From Parvularcula oceani (GTDB lineage: Bacteria; Pseudomonadota; Alphaproteobacteria; Caulobacterales; Parvularculaceae): a DNA stretch of 64,000 nt. Both the position numbers and the translations under genes were made by a program. The stretch covers positions 248,001 through 312,000 of the forward strand of contig NZ_JPHU01000003.1 in NCBI RefSeq assembly GCF_000733125.1. Direction: 5' to 3'. The notes under the pieces are model-generated. The model did no database searches. It saw only the letters and a list, made by a program, of their open reading frames with translations, and was not told where the DNA came from. This document shows positions 5,717 to 15,072 of this stretch, piece by piece; the first letter of the stretch is position 1, and each line of letters begins with the position of its first letter.

Positions 5717-7591
5717 ATGACACCTTCTCAAGACCTCCTCGACCGGCTGTCTCTCTTCGCGGTGCTGACCGACGAGGCCGGCCTCGTCGTGCGCACGAAC
5801 GCCTGCATGGAGGAACTGGACCGGGATCTGCTCGGCAAGCCGTTCCACGAATCCGCGATGCCGCAGGGCTTCTCGCCCATGCGCCAGAAGGCCGGCGATG
5901 ACGGCCGGTTCACCACGGCGATCGAGCTCGAAGAAGGCCGGCGCCTCATCGAATGGCGGCCCTCGGAGATCGATACCGGCACGCTGTGGCTGGGCCTCGA
6001 TGTCACGCGGGACCGGGAGAGCTGGCAGCACCTCAAGACGCTGGCCAAGACGGCGGCCGATGCCTCCGAAAGCAAGATGCGCTTCCTGGCCACCATGAGC
6101 CACGAGATGCGCACGCCGCTCAACGGCATTCTCGGCATGACGGGCCTCCTGCTCGATACAGGTCTCGACCCCAATCAGAAAGCCTATGCGGAAGCCGTGC
6201 GCGAAAGCGGCTCGGCCCTGCTGGGGCTCATCAACGACATTCTCGACTACTCAAAGATCGAGGCGAGCAAGTTCGAGCTCGACGATCACCCCTTCGATCC
6301 GGCCGCCCTCGTCCAGTCCGTGACCGAACTCTTGTCTCCGCGCGCGGCGCACAAGGATCTCGAAATCGCCTCTTTCGTCTCGCCAAAGGTGCCCGCCCGC
6401 CTGCGCGGCGACGAAGGCCGCCTGCGCCAGGTGCTGCTGAACCTTGCGGGCAATGGCGTGAAATTCACCGAGGAAGGCGGCGTCATCATCGAGCTGCACG
6501 GCGACACCCTGCCCGATGGCCGGACCGCGATGCGGTTCGTGGTGCGCGATTCGGGCATCGGCATCACCGAGGCCGCCGCCCAGAAGATCTTCGAGGAGTT
6601 CGCGCAGGCCGACGAGACCCGCGCGCGGCAATATGAGGGCACCGGCCTCGGCCTGACGATCGCGCAGCGCATTGTCGGGGCCATGGGCGGGCGGATCACC
6701 GTGGACAGCCGCGTCGGCGAAGGCAGCGAGTTCACCTTCACCGTTCCGCTCGAAGCCGTCAGCGCAGAGCCGGGCGGCACCTTCACCGCGCCCGAGAACA
6801 GCGTCGTCGTCGCGACCGCATCGCCCATCCTGCGCCGGGCCCTCGCCCTCAAGCTCGACGCGCTGCGCGTGAGGCGGACGGTCTTCGTCGAGACGGCCGA
6901 AGAGGCCGCCGCCGCGCTCGCCCGCGAGGGCCGGGCGACCCTCCTCTGCGACCTGCCGATCGCGGCAGCCGCCGGCCAGAAGCTGACCAAGGCCGCCGAC
7001 CATGCGCTCGTCCTCCTGTCGCCGCTGGCGCGCGGCCGGCTCGAGGCCTTCAAGCGCGCGGGCTTCGACGGCTATCTGATCAAGCCGATCCGCCAGGCCA
7101 GCCTGGCCGAACGGCTGGTGACCAAGGGCGAGGAACTGAAACCGCAGCAGCGGCTCGACGCCGCCGGACTGGCGCCCAAGCGGCAGGGCGCGAAGCGCCG
7201 GGTCCTTCTGGCGGAGGACAATCAGATCAATGCGGTTCTCGCGACCGCGATCATCAAGCGTGCGGGCCACCACGTCGACGTCGCCGGAAATGGCCAGGAA
7301 GCGCTCGAGACCCTGTCGCAGGCGCCCTATGACATCGTCCTGATGGACATGCACATGCCGGTCATGGACGGGCTCGAGGCGACGCGCCGCCTGCGCGACC
7401 TGCCGGACCCGGCCAGCGCCCGCCTGCCGGTCATCGCGCTGACGGCGAATGCCATGCGGGCCGACCGCGAGACCTGCCTCGAAGCGGGCATGAACGACTT
7501 CCTCTCCAAGCCCTTCGACCCGAGCGACCTCCTCTCGATGATCGAACGCTGGACGGGCGAGGCGCAAGGCGAGACGCAGGAAGCGAGCTGA
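5717..7591 (+). CDS. Hybrid sensor histidine kinase/response regulator
   Basis: This 624-residue cytoplasmic protein has no membrane segment. A short PAS-like input region spans residues 1-100. A HisKA domain follows with phospho-acceptor His129 (ATMSHEMRTPLNG), then an HATPase domain (GNGVKFTEEGG N-box; DSGIGI; GTGLGLTIAQ). Next is a receiver-like domain (about 350-470) that keeps a central Asp and a Lys (YLIKPI) but lacks the N-terminal acidic pair, so it is probably degenerate. The C-terminal receiver is complete: acidic pair LLAEDN, acceptor Asp544 in DIVLMDMHMP, Lys in FLSKPF. No partner regulator is adjacent, so its pathway is unknown. Confidence 0.92.
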   Translation: MTPSQDLLDRLSLFAVLTDEAGLVVRTNACMEELDRDLLGKPFHESAMPQGFSPMRQKAGDDGRFTTAIELEEGRRLIEWRPSEIDTGTLWLGLDVTRDRESWQHLKTLAKTAADASESKMRFLATMSHEMRTPLNGILGMTGLLLDTGLDPNQKAYAEAVRESGSALLGLINDILDYSKIEASKFELDDHPFDPAALVQSVTELLSPRAAHKDLEIASFVSPKVPARLRGDEGRLRQVLLNLAGNGVKFTEEGGVIIELHGDTLPDGRTAMRFVVRDSGIGITEAAAQKIFEEFAQADETRARQYEGTGLGLTIAQRIVGAMGGRITVDSRVGEGSEFTFTVPLEAVSAEPGGTFTAPENSVVVATASPILRRALALKLDALRVRRTVFVETAEEAAAALAREGRATLLCDLPIAAAAGQKLTKAADHALVLLSPLARGRLEAFKRAGFDGYLIKPIRQASLAERLVTKGEELKPQQRLDAAGLAPKRQGAKRRVLLAEDNQINAVLATAIIKRAGHHVDVAGNGQEALETLSQAPYDIVLMDMHMPVMDGLEATRRLRDLPDPASARLPVIALTANAMRADRETCLEAGMNDFLSKPFDPSDLLSMIERWTGEAQGETQEAS

Positions 7592-7603
7592 CGCCCCGCG
7601 CGC

Positions 7604-8734
7604 TCACAGCGCCGCGCTGAGTTCCAGGGTCAGCGCATCGAGGACGAGGCGCCCCTCGGCCGTGGCGGCGAGCCGCCCCTCCTCCAGCACCAGGAACCCG
7701 TCTCGCAGAAGAGGCGCTGCCGCCTGCCGGACGAGCGGCGCGGCATCGCCGAGCTCGGCCAGGGGCAGGCCAGCGGCGGGACGCAGGCCGCCCGCGATCC
7801 TCTCGGTGAGCCAGTCCTCGCGCGACAGCGGCTCTTCGGCGAGGCGCTCCTCGGGCGCGGCGGCGAGATAGCGCGCTGGCGAACGCTGCCCTTCCGTCGC
7901 GATCCGCCTCCCCTCGGTCGTCAGCCGCCCATGCGCGCCGGGCCCTATGGCGAGCCAGTCGGCATCGGCCCAGTAAAGAGCATTGTGCACGGCCTCATGG
8001 CCGGGTGCCGCATGGCTCGACACTTCGTAGAGCGGCAGGCCCGCCGCCCGCGTCACCGCATCCGTCAAGGCGTAGCTGTCCGCGCTCAGCCCCTCCGGCG
8101 CGGGCTGCCAGCGCCCCCGCTCCACGGCGCGGCCGAAGGCCGTGCCGGGCTCCACGGTGAGCTGGTAGAGCGAGAGATGAAGGATGCCGGTCGAGAGCGC
8201 CGTCTTCAGCTCCGCCTCCCATTCCGCGAGGCCCTGGCCGGGGCGGGCATAGATGAGATCGAAGGTGGACCGCTCGAACCCGCCCAGCATGAGGTCGATC
8301 GCCCGGCGCGCCTGCTCCGCATCGTGATCCCGGCCAAGAAAGGCCAGCGCCTCGTTCTGGAAACTCTGCACGCCGAGCGACAGCCGGGTGACGCCCGCCG
8401 CCTGCCACGCCGCGATCGCGGCGGGCGCGACGTCGTTCGGATTGGCTTCGAGGGTCACCTCGGCGCCGGGGAGAAGCCCGAATGTCTCGTCCGCCGCCTC
8501 GATCAGCGCCCCCAGCACGGAATGCGGCATCAGGCTCGGCGTGCCGCCGCCGACATAGAGGCTGACGAGCGGGCGTGGGCCGTGGCGGTCGCGCAGATAG
8601 GCAAGGTCGGCGAGGAAAGCCGCCGCCCACGCGGCCTCGCCCACGTCCCGGGCCAGCCGGACATTGAAGTCGCAATAGGGGCAGATCCGCGCGCAATACG
8701 GCCAGTGGACGTAGAGGCCGGTCGGGCGGCTCAT
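7604..8734 (-). CDS. hemW: Radical SAM family heme chaperone HemW
   Basis: This 376-residue protein resembles oxygen-independent coproporphyrinogen oxidase. The cluster motif is Cys14-x3-Cys18-x2-Cys21 followed by Asp-Phe (CPYCDF). The absence of the fourth Cys after CxxC is the usual mark of HemW, a heme-binding chaperone thought to insert heme into respiratory enzymes, rather than the oxidase HemN. SAM-binding GGGTPS and the EANPND strand are present. Its ATG overlaps the TGA of rdgB by four bases (8731-8734), and rdgB-hemW adjacency is common in proteobacteria. It runs convergent with the hybrid kinase. Confidence 0.93.
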   Translation of the reverse strand: MSRPTGLYVHWPYCARICPYCDFNVRLARDVGEAAWAAAFLADLAYLRDRHGPRPLVSLYVGGGTPSLMPHSVLGALIEAADETFGLLPGAEVTLEANPNDVAPAAIAAWQAAGVTRLSLGVQSFQNEALAFLGRDHDAEQARRAIDLMLGGFERSTFDLIYARPGQGLAEWEAELKTALSTGILHLSLYQLTVEPGTAFGRAVERGRWQPAPEGLSADSYALTDAVTRAAGLPLYEVSSHAAPGHEAVHNALYWADADWLAIGPGAHGRLTTEGRRIATEGQRSPARYLAAAPEERLAEEPLSREDWLTERIAGGLRPAAGLPLAELGDAAPLVRQAAAPLLRDGFLVLEEGRLAATAEGRLVLDALTLELSAAL

Positions 8735-9342
8735 CGCGCGGCGAAGACTCTGTCCATCATCGCCGCCATGGCGCGCGAGCGGTGCGAGTGGGCCCGCTTC
8801 TCCCCGGGAGTCATCTCCGCGAAGCTGCGCGCCTCGCCTTCGGGCACGAATATGGGATCGTAACCGAAGCCGCTCTCCCCGCGCGGCGGAAAGACGAGGC
8901 GGCCCGCAGCCTCGCCGCGCGCCAACTCGACATGGCCGTCAGGCCAGGCGAGCGCGAGCACGCAGACGAATCGCGCAGCCGGATCCTGTTCTCCGAGCTC
9001 CCGCTCCACCCGGGCGATGGCGGGCGCATGGTCGCCGTCCGCCGCCGCCCAGCGGGCCGAATAGACGCCCGGCGCGCCGCCCAGAGCGTCGACCGACAGC
9101 CCGCTATCGTCGGCCAGAGCGGGCAGGCCGGTCTCCCCGACCGCAGCGCGCGCCTTGAGCGCTGCATTTTCTTCGAAGGTCGCGCCGGTCTCTTCGGGCG
9201 CTGTCAGTCCGGCTTCGCCCGCGGACAAGACGCTGATTCCAAGAGGCGAAAGCAGCGCCCTCAGCTCGGCCAGCTTGCCCTGATTGTGGCTGGCGAGGAC
9301 CAGCCGGTCGCCGTCGAAGCTGCGCGAATCGAAATTTTTCAC
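8731..9342 (-). CDS. rdgB: RdgB/HAM1 family non-canonical purine NTP pyrophosphatase
   Basis: This 203-residue enzyme of the Ham1 family hydrolyses dITP, XTP and dHAPTP to monophosphates, keeping deaminated purines out of DNA. Family motifs are clear: LASHNQGKLAELRALL near the N-terminus, TFEENAALKA, ALADDSGLSVDALGGAPGVYSAR, the substrate loop SGFGYDPIFVPEG and the C-terminal AHSHRSRA. Length is normal. It is translationally coupled to hemW through a four-base overlap. No rph gene precedes it in this window, unlike the arrangement in many relatives. Confidence 0.96.
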   Translation of the reverse strand: MKNFDSRSFDGDRLVLASHNQGKLAELRALLSPLGISVLSAGEAGLTAPEETGATFEENAALKARAAVGETGLPALADDSGLSVDALGGAPGVYSARWAAADGDHAPAIARVERELGEQDPAARFVCVLALAWPDGHVELARGEAAGRLVFPPRGESGFGYDPIFVPEGEARSFAEMTPGEKRAHSHRSRAMAAMMDRVFAAR

Positions 9343-9435
9343 AACGCCCTCTTGTATCGAAAAACGGCAAACTCATATCGAATAACGACGAGGCCTTGTC
9401 GATCCTGTCACCCGAACCGAAAGAAAGTCCGATCC

Positions 9436-9561
9436 ATGTCCCTCAGCAAACTGCCCGCCCTCGTCATGTCCAGCGTGCCCAACATCGCCGCCGCCGTGGC
9501 CACCGTCTTCATCGCCGTCGGCGTGCTCGGCGCCATGAACGACCTGACGCTGATCGTCTAG
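9436..9561 (+). CDS. Small hydrophobic membrane protein (41 residues)
   Basis: The predicted peptide MSLSKLPALVMSSVPNIAAA continues into one hydrophobic helix (AVATVFIAVGVLGAM) and ends NDLTLIV before TAG at 9559. No strong Shine-Dalgarno is seen (GAAAGAAAG about 10 bases upstream is the best). The clean membrane-helix composition and location, just upstream of an Xre-type regulator in the same direction, suggest a real gene, perhaps part of a two-gene unit. No family recognised. Confidence 0.5.
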   Translation: MSLSKLPALVMSSVPNIAAAVATVFIAVGVLGAMNDLTLIV

Positions 9562-9677
9562 CCTTGGCCCCCGCAACAGACCGGGCCGTGCACCGCCTTG
9601 GCAACAAGGCCTTGTAACGGCCCGGCACTTCCGCAACACATTTGGTGTTACGGGAAGGAAAGGAACCGCTCACGACC

Positions 9678-9884
9678 GTGGCCATCAACGTCCAACTCGA
9701 CCGCATGCTGCAGGAACGGCGCATGTCCCTCACCGAGCTCTCGGATGCGGTCGGCGTGACCATTGCCAATCTGTCGATCCTCAAGACCGGCAAGGCGAAG
9801 GCCGTGCGGTTCACCACCCTCGAGAAGATCTGCCGCGCGCTGGACTGCCAGCCGGGCGACATCCTCGTCTTCGACGACGAGTGA
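9678..9884 (+). CDS. Xre/YozG-like helix-turn-helix transcriptional regulator
   Basis: This 68-residue protein consists of one Xre domain: VAINVQLDRMLQERRMSLTE, then LSDAVGVTIANLSILKTGKA and a final LDCQPGDILVF. This is the YozG-like small-regulator pattern often encoded next to membrane proteins. GTG 9678 matches the family N-terminus; a TTG at 9642 would add 12 untypical residues. GGAAAGGA lies 14-20 bases upstream, a little far. Neighbouring small membrane protein (9436) may be its partner. Target genes are unknown. Confidence 0.8.
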   Translation: MAINVQLDRMLQERRMSLTELSDAVGVTIANLSILKTGKAKAVRFTTLEKICRALDCQPGDILVFDDE

Positions 9885-10008
9885 CCCTTCCGGCGCCGCT
9901 GGCCTTCGGCGCCCTTTCCCTGTACAGGCCCCCGCTCGCGAAACCGGATGAGAGACCTTATGTTCCGCTTCGCAAGTTTCGCCGCAACGTGATTTCCGGG
10001 GGCCGCCC

Positions 10009-11157
10009 GTGCCGACACTTCTCGACCGCGCGCCGCAGCGCGCCGCCGCCAAGCCGACCCTGATCGGGCTGACCCGGCCCGAGTTGGCCGCGCGCCTCGC
10101 CGAGGACCTGAACCTTGATCCCAAGAAGGCCAAGATGCGCGCATCCCAGGTCTGGGGCTGGCTCTACAATCACGGCGCCACGGATTTCGAGGCGATGACC
10201 AATATCGCCAAGCCGATGCGCGAGGCGATGGCGCGGGCCTATGACCTGTCGCGGCCCGAAATGGTCGAGCGGCATGTCTCCAATGACGGCACGCGCAAAT
10301 ACCTTCTGCGCTTCGGGCCCGGCATCGAGGCGGAGGCCGTGTTCATTCCCGGCGTCGGCCGGGCGGGCGCGCTCTGCGTGTCGAGCCAGGTGGGCTGCAC
10401 GCTGAACTGCACCTTCTGCCATACCGGCACACAGAACCTCGTGCGCAATCTGACCGCGGCCGAGATCGTGGGCCAGGTCCTGGCCTGCAAGGACGACATC
10501 GAGGAATGGCCCTCGGGCCGCGACGACCGCAAGCTGTCCAATATCGTCTTCATGGGCATGGGAGAGCCGCTCTACGCATTGGACAGCGTGGCGAGCGCCA
10601 TCGACATCATCTCGGACGGCCAAGGCATCTCGATCTCGCGCCGCCGGATCACGGTTTCGACCTCGGGCGTCGTCAGCCAGATGGACGCGCTCGGGGAGCG
10701 GACCGACGCCATGCTGGCGATCAGCCTGCATGCGACGAATGACGAACTCCGCGACGAGCTGGTGCCGATCAACAAGAAATGGCCGATCGCCGAGCTTCTC
10801 GATGCCTGCCGCCGCTATCCCGGCACCTCGAACGCGAAACGGATCACCTTCGAATATGTCATGCTGAAGGGCGTGAACGATTCGGATGCCGAAGCGCGCG
10901 AGCTTGTCCGCCTGCTGAAGGGCATCCCGGCCAAGATCAACCTCATTCCCTTCAACCCCTGGCCCGGCAGCCCCTATGAATGCTCGGACTGGGAGCGGAT
11001 CGAGGGCTTCGCCGAGATCATCAACCGGGCGGGCTATGCCTCGCCCATCCGCACCCCGCGCGGGCGCGATGTCGGCGCCGCCTGCGGGCAGCTCAAGACC
11101 GAGAGCGTCAAGCGCCGGGCGAGCGATCTGCGCCGCGAGCGGGTTGCGGCGGGCTAG
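10009..11157 (+). CDS. rlmN: Dual-specificity RNA methyltransferase RlmN
   Basis: This 382-residue radical SAM enzyme methylates C2 of A2503 in 23S rRNA and of A37 in some tRNAs. The iron-sulfur cluster motif is Cys130-x3-Cys134-x2-Cys137 (GCTLNCTFC), and the acceptor Cys of the ping-pong mechanism is Cys359 (GAACGQL). FMGMGEPL and [12 protein letters not shown] are family signatures. The start is GTG 10009; no long upstream extension is open. Its 3' end overlaps the convergent membrane-protein gene by about 50 bases, which is unusual even in this dense chromosome. Confidence 0.96.
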   Translation: MPTLLDRAPQRAAAKPTLIGLTRPELAARLAEDLNLDPKKAKMRASQVWGWLYNHGATDFEAMTNIAKPMREAMARAYDLSRPEMVERHVSNDGTRKYLLRFGPGIEAEAVFIPGVGRAGALCVSSQVGCTLNCTFCHTGTQNLVRNLTAAEIVGQVLACKDDIEEWPSGRDDRKLSNIVFMGMGEPLYALDSVASAIDIISDGQGISISRRRITVSTSGVVSQMDALGERTDAMLAISLHATNDELRDELVPINKKWPIAELLDACRRYPGTSNAKRITFEYVMLKGVNDSDAEARELVRLLKGIPAKINLIPFNPWPGSPYECSDWERIEGFAEIINRAGYASPIRTPRGRDVGAACGQLKTESVKRRASDLRRERVAAG

Positions 11158-11701
11158 CCGCCACCCCGCGCACGCTGCGCCAGCCCCAGACGGACAAGAC
11201 GAACCACGCCACTTCGAGCCCGAAGACCGGCCAGTTGCCGTCGATTGCCAGGATCGGAATGAGCGCGAGCGCGGCGAGGGCATTGAGCCCGAGGAAGTCC
11301 CTGCGCACGATGCGTCCGGCCGAGAAGAGCAGATAGGACAGCGAAAAGGTCAGCGTGCCGGCCCAGCCGAGCGCCTCTGCGCCCAGGAGCGGCGCGAAGG
11401 GAGCAGCCGCGATGCCGGCCGCCCCCAAGGCCGCCAGCGGCGGCAGGAGCCATTTCGGCCGAAGGGGAAGCGCCGGGCCGTCATCGAGGCCCAAGATCCC
11501 GTAGAGGCTGAGCACGGTCCAGAAGGCGTTGGTGCCGACCGCCTGCCACGACGCCTCGATCGCGGAGGTGAAGGTCAGGGCCGCCGCCGCGATGAGGTTC
11601 AGGACGTAATAGCGCCTGTCCGCCGCCCCGCCAGCGCGCGAGAGGAGGCCGTGATTGACGAGATAGAGAAGCGTGCCCGCCCAGCCGATGAGATCCAGCA
11701 T
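11108..11701 (-). CDS. Multi-pass membrane protein (CBU_0592-like)
   Basis: This 197-residue protein has about six hydrophobic helices in two similar halves: [20 protein letters not shown] at the start and [20 protein letters not shown] in the middle. This repeated 'GWAGTL' unit is seen in small CBU_0592-type membrane proteins. The start ATG at 11701 overlaps the TGA of the preceding gene (TGATG), showing coupling. The C-terminus reaches 50 bases into convergent rlmN. It is last in a three-gene operon with a periplasmic binding-protein-like gene. Transport or sensing is possible, but function is unknown. Confidence 0.75.
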   Translation of the reverse strand: MLDLIGWAGTLLYLVNHGLLSRAGGAADRRYYVLNLIAAAALTFTSAIEASWQAVGTNAFWTVLSLYGILGLDDGPALPLRPKWLLPPLAALGAAGIAAAPFAPLLGAEALGWAGTLTFSLSYLLFSAGRIVRRDFLGLNALAALALIPILAIDGNWPVFGLEVAWFVLSVWGWRSVRGVAASPPQPARGADRSPGA

Positions 11702-12783
11702 CACTGGCCGAGCGCGATGTGCATGTTCTTGACCAGGAGCTCGCGGCCCGCCGCGGGCCCGTCGAGGACGAGGACAAGGCTTTCATCCGTCATGGTGCGG
11801 TAGAGCCGCGCGCCGGTGCCGGGCCTTTCCGCGCTGCAGCTCCAGGCCAGGATCATGAGGCTGGTCCCCGGCGGCAGGGGGAACTTCCCCCCCTCCTGCC
11901 GCCGCTCGGGCGGGGTTTCGACGCAAGCCCCCTTCCCCGCTTCGCCCGGCAGCCGTCCGAGCGCGATCGGATAGCCTTCGGCAGGAATGATCCGCCCGCG
12001 GTCCCGTTCGCGGTCGGGCAGCGGGGCGGGCAGGGTCTCGCCCGGAATGAGGAGGCCGGCCTCGAGGAGCCGGGCCTGCGCGGCATCGAACCGCGCCATC
12101 AGCGCTTCGCCCGCAGGGGTGCGCGGCGCGATCGCGTGGAGCGGAGTCTCGTCCTGGACGTCCGGCACGGCCTGCACCAGTTTCTCGTAGGCGCTGAATT
12201 CCCGCGCGAGGCTCGCCCGCGCCACGGGAGCGGCCATGGGCACGGCATCGACCTCGCCCGCGAGAAGCGCGGCGAGCGCGTCACGGTCGCTGGCGAAGGC
12301 GGCGGCCTCCGCGTCCTGCGCCGCGATCAGCGCGTCGATCGTCGGCCCATAGGCATAGCCCGCCACCCGGCCGAGGCGCAGCGTGCCCGCCGCCTCCCGC
12401 TCCAAGAACGCCGCAGGCGACAGGAAGCGGCGGTTCAGATAGACCCGGCTGCGCATGGACAGGATCGGTTCTTCCGAGAACAGCACTTCGCGCTCGCGCG
12501 CATCGGTCGGGATATAGGGATAGGCCAGAGGCACCCGCCCCTCGCGCACGAGGCGGTAGGTGTAGGCGAAGTCGAAACGCCTGATCTCGGGCTCCATGCC
12601 CATCTCCGTCGCCACGAGGCGCATCACGCGGGTCGCCGCGCCGCTCTCCTCGCCTTGCGGATTGACGAATGGCCGCCAGCTGTCCGTATAGACCGCCAGC
12701 GCCTCCTGCGCGGCGGCCGGCGCGGCGAGGAGCCCGCCCAACAGAAGGAGGAGAGCGCTAGCGGCGCGTCTTCCAGTAGACAT
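11701..12783 (-). CDS. Periplasmic substrate-binding (SBP family 3-like) protein
   Basis: This 360-residue protein has a clear signal peptide (residues 1-25, ending APAAAQ). It begins the mature part with ALAVYTDSWRPFVNPQGEES, the pattern of family 3 extracellular solute-binding proteins (amino-acid type ligands), and continues with MEPEIRRFDFAYTYRLVREG. The last 100 residues after about 255 are an added domain of unknown type with two Cys. No ABC permease or ATPase is nearby. It starts 26 bases inside the upstream gene and couples to the downstream membrane protein, so it may serve as a sensor rather than a transporter. Confidence 0.75.
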   Translation of the reverse strand: MSTGRRAASALLLLLGGLLAAPAAAQEALAVYTDSWRPFVNPQGEESGAATRVMRLVATEMGMEPEIRRFDFAYTYRLVREGRVPLAYPYIPTDAREREVLFSEEPILSMRSRVYLNRRFLSPAAFLEREAAGTLRLGRVAGYAYGPTIDALIAAQDAEAAAFASDRDALAALLAGEVDAVPMAAPVARASLAREFSAYEKLVQAVPDVQDETPLHAIAPRTPAGEALMARFDAAQARLLEAGLLIPGETLPAPLPDRERDRGRIIPAEGYPIALGRLPGEAGKGACVETPPERRQEGGKFPLPPGTSLMILAWSCSAERPGTGARLYRTMTDESLVLVLDGPAAGRELLVKNMHIALGQ

Positions 12784-13978
12784 AGATCAGTCCCAGGATG
12801 GTCACGAGGGCGAGGCCGGACCCGAACATGGTGTCGGCGTCCACGCCTGCGAAGAAGGAGAGGATGTCCGACACCCGCTCGTCATTATAGCCGAGCGCGG
12901 GCCGGGTCAGCATCTCGCGGCTGAACTCGGTCAGGTAGAGCGACAGCTCCAGGACCGCGATGAGGCCGATGCCGACGAGGATGAGGTCGGTGACGAGGCT
13001 GCCGCGCTCGGCGCGCTGGGCCTGGATCTCGTCGATGCGGGCGGATGCGAGGGCGACCATGCGTTCGCCGAGCGTCATCAGGCGGGAGAAGCCCCACCCG
13101 TCCATGATGTCTTCGAGCAGCCGCAGCTTTTCGCGGTTCATATAGCCTTGGAGCGTTTCGTACTGGATGCGGAGCATCTGCATCCGGGCCCGCCCCGCGC
13201 GCAGCTCTTCGGCGGCCTCGCGGATCTTCGGCGAGTGGAGGTTGACCGACAGGGTCTCGCGCAGCGTCTTGTTCAGCCGGTCCTGCGCCGTCCACACCGC
13301 CTGCGAGATGCGCATGACCGAGGTGAGCTGCTCGAAGCGCTCCTCGCTCGTCCGTACCACGACATAGTTGAGCCAGGTCATGGAGTGGTCGCAGCGCCCG
13401 CTGAGGACGGCCTCGGCGTCCTCCGGCCGGATCGTGTGGCGCAGCCAGTCCTCGACGAAGGCTTCCACCGCCGGGTCCTTGCGGTCGGCATCGGTCAGGA
13501 TGGCGGCGCGCGAGATCCAGTTGCCCGTGCTCAGGCGGTCCCGAGGCTCGTCGCGCAGCAGGTCCCGGGGCAGCCTGGCCGCCAGGTCGAGGAGCAGCGC
13601 ATGCAGCCTCTCTTCATGCGCGGCCAGGACGGCGCGGGTGCGGCGCTGCACCTCCTGCTCCAGATGCTCCGCATCGGGCGGGCCTTCGATATCCAGCACC
13701 GTCTCGGCGATGGTCACGCCCGTCTGATAGATGTGATAGCAGATCGCCGCCTCGCCCTCTTTCGCGGGCGGCGTCCAGACGGCGAGGCGCAGGTCGTAGC
13801 CGTCTTCGGACAGGTCCTCGAACTCCGCCGCCGCGAGCGCTGCGCGGTTGGGCACGCGGAAGGTTCCGTCATCCTCCGGCAGCGCGTCGAGAACCCGCCG
13901 ATAGGACGAGGCGCGCGGATCGCAGCCGACGCGCAAATGCAGCGCGGTCGAGATCGGCGCATAGGTCTGGAACTGCAT
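12758..13978 (-). CDS. Hypothetical membrane-anchored protein with long helical region
   Basis: This 406-residue protein has a soluble N-terminal domain (1-210), a helical, coiled-coil-like stretch (about 215-320), and two C-terminal membrane helices (about 330-350 SLVTDLILVGIGLIAVLELS and 385-402). It has no signal peptide, so most of it should be cytoplasmic. No family was recognised. It is the first gene of the operon with the periplasmic binding protein and the six-helix protein, overlapping the next by 26 bases. The shared operon hints at an envelope signalling or transport unit. Confidence 0.7.
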   Translation of the reverse strand: MQFQTYAPISTALHLRVGCDPRASSYRRVLDALPEDDGTFRVPNRAALAAAEFEDLSEDGYDLRLAVWTPPAKEGEAAICYHIYQTGVTIAETVLDIEGPPDAEHLEQEVQRRTRAVLAAHEERLHALLLDLAARLPRDLLRDEPRDRLSTGNWISRAAILTDADRKDPAVEAFVEDWLRHTIRPEDAEAVLSGRCDHSMTWLNYVVVRTSEERFEQLTSVMRISQAVWTAQDRLNKTLRETLSVNLHSPKIREAAEELRAGRARMQMLRIQYETLQGYMNREKLRLLEDIMDGWGFSRLMTLGERMVALASARIDEIQAQRAERGSLVTDLILVGIGLIAVLELSLYLTEFSREMLTRPALGYNDERVSDILSFFAGVDADTMFGSGLALVTILGLIYVYWKTRR

Positions 13979-14048
13979 CCCCCCTCCTTCGCTGGACGGC
14001 CCCCCGCCGCCCTAACGCGCGAGGCTTAACCGTGCCTCAAGACGCGGC

Positions 14049-15062
14049 TCATCCCTCGATCCTCAGCGGGCGGCTCATCAGGTCCGCGATGGCGGCCTCG
14101 ACCGAGACGTCGCCCGCGACGAGGCCCGCCACCGCCTCGGTGATCGGCATCTCGACATCGCGTTCGCGGGCGAGGCCGAGAAGGACGGGCGCGGTCGCGG
14201 CGCCCTCGCTCACCGTCCGGCGCTCGGCGATGATGTCCGCCGCGCTGCGCCCCTGCCCCATCTCGTAGCCGAGCGACATGTTGCGCGACTGGCGCGAGGA
14301 GCAGGTCAGAATGAGGTCGCCGAGACCCGACAGCCCCGCCAGCGTCTCGGGCCGCGCGCCCATGCCGAGGGCGAAGCGCCGCGCCTCGGCGAAGCCGCGC
14401 GCCATCAGCGCCGCCTTGGCGCTTTCGCCGAGGCCCCGCCCTTCGACCACGCCGCAGGCGATGGCGAGGACGTTCTTGATCGCGCCGCCGAGCTCGGCGC
14501 CGAGCACGTCCGGGGAGTAATAGGGCCTGAAGCTTTCGGTCCTGACCGTGCCGAGCCAGCGCGTGCCGCAGCTTTCGTCCTTATCCGCGAGGGTGACGGC
14601 GGTCGGAAGGCCGCGCGCCACATCGGCCGCGAAGCTCGGCCCGGAGAGCACCGCGCCCAGGGCTTCGGGCCAAGCCTCGGCCAGGACCTGATGCATGAGG
14701 CGGCCCGTGCCCCGCTCGATCCCCTTGCAGCACAGGGCGACGGGCAGGGCCGCGCCGCCCGACGCCTCGCGCAGGCGTTCGAGTTCGCTGCGGGCGGCCT
14801 GGGCGGGGACGACGAGCAGCACGCCCTCGGCCTCGCGCACAGCGGCGCGGTCGGTCGTGACCTCGAGGCTGTCCGGCAGCGCGATCTCCGGCAGATAGGC
14901 GCTGTTCACCCGGTTCCGGCGCACATCCTCGGCCACCTCTTCGCCCCGCGACCAGAGCACGGTTCTCCGCCCGGCGCGGGCGCAGAGCGCGGCGAGCGCC
15001 GTTCCCCACGAGCCGGCACCGGCGACATAGACGCTGCCGAAGGGATCTCTCTCGACGCTCAT
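14049..15062 (-). CDS. gpsA: Glycerol-3-phosphate dehydrogenase [NAD(P)+]
   Basis: This 337-residue enzyme reduces dihydroxyacetone phosphate to sn-glycerol 3-phosphate for phospholipid synthesis. The dinucleotide-binding motif is at residues 15-20 (GAGSWGTALA). The catalytic Lys lies in ELGGAIKNVLAIACGVVEG, and GLSGLGDLILTC is a family signature. ATG 15062 is chosen because the protein alignment begins there; a longer frame to 15122 enters tsaD. It starts 10 bases after the tsaD stop, forming the tsaD-gpsA pair common in alphaproteobacteria. Confidence 0.95.
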   Translation of the reverse strand: MSVERDPFGSVYVAGAGSWGTALAALCARAGRRTVLWSRGEEVAEDVRRNRVNSAYLPEIALPDSLEVTTDRAAVREAEGVLLVVPAQAARSELERLREASGGAALPVALCCKGIERGTGRLMHQVLAEAWPEALGAVLSGPSFAADVARGLPTAVTLADKDESCGTRWLGTVRTESFRPYYSPDVLGAELGGAIKNVLAIACGVVEGRGLGESAKAALMARGFAEARRFALGMGARPETLAGLSGLGDLILTCSSRQSRNMSLGYEMGQGRSAADIIAERRTVSEGAATAPVLLGLARERDVEMPITEAVAGLVAGDVSVEAAIADLMSRPLRIEG

Positions 15063-15072
15063 CTCGAACTCC

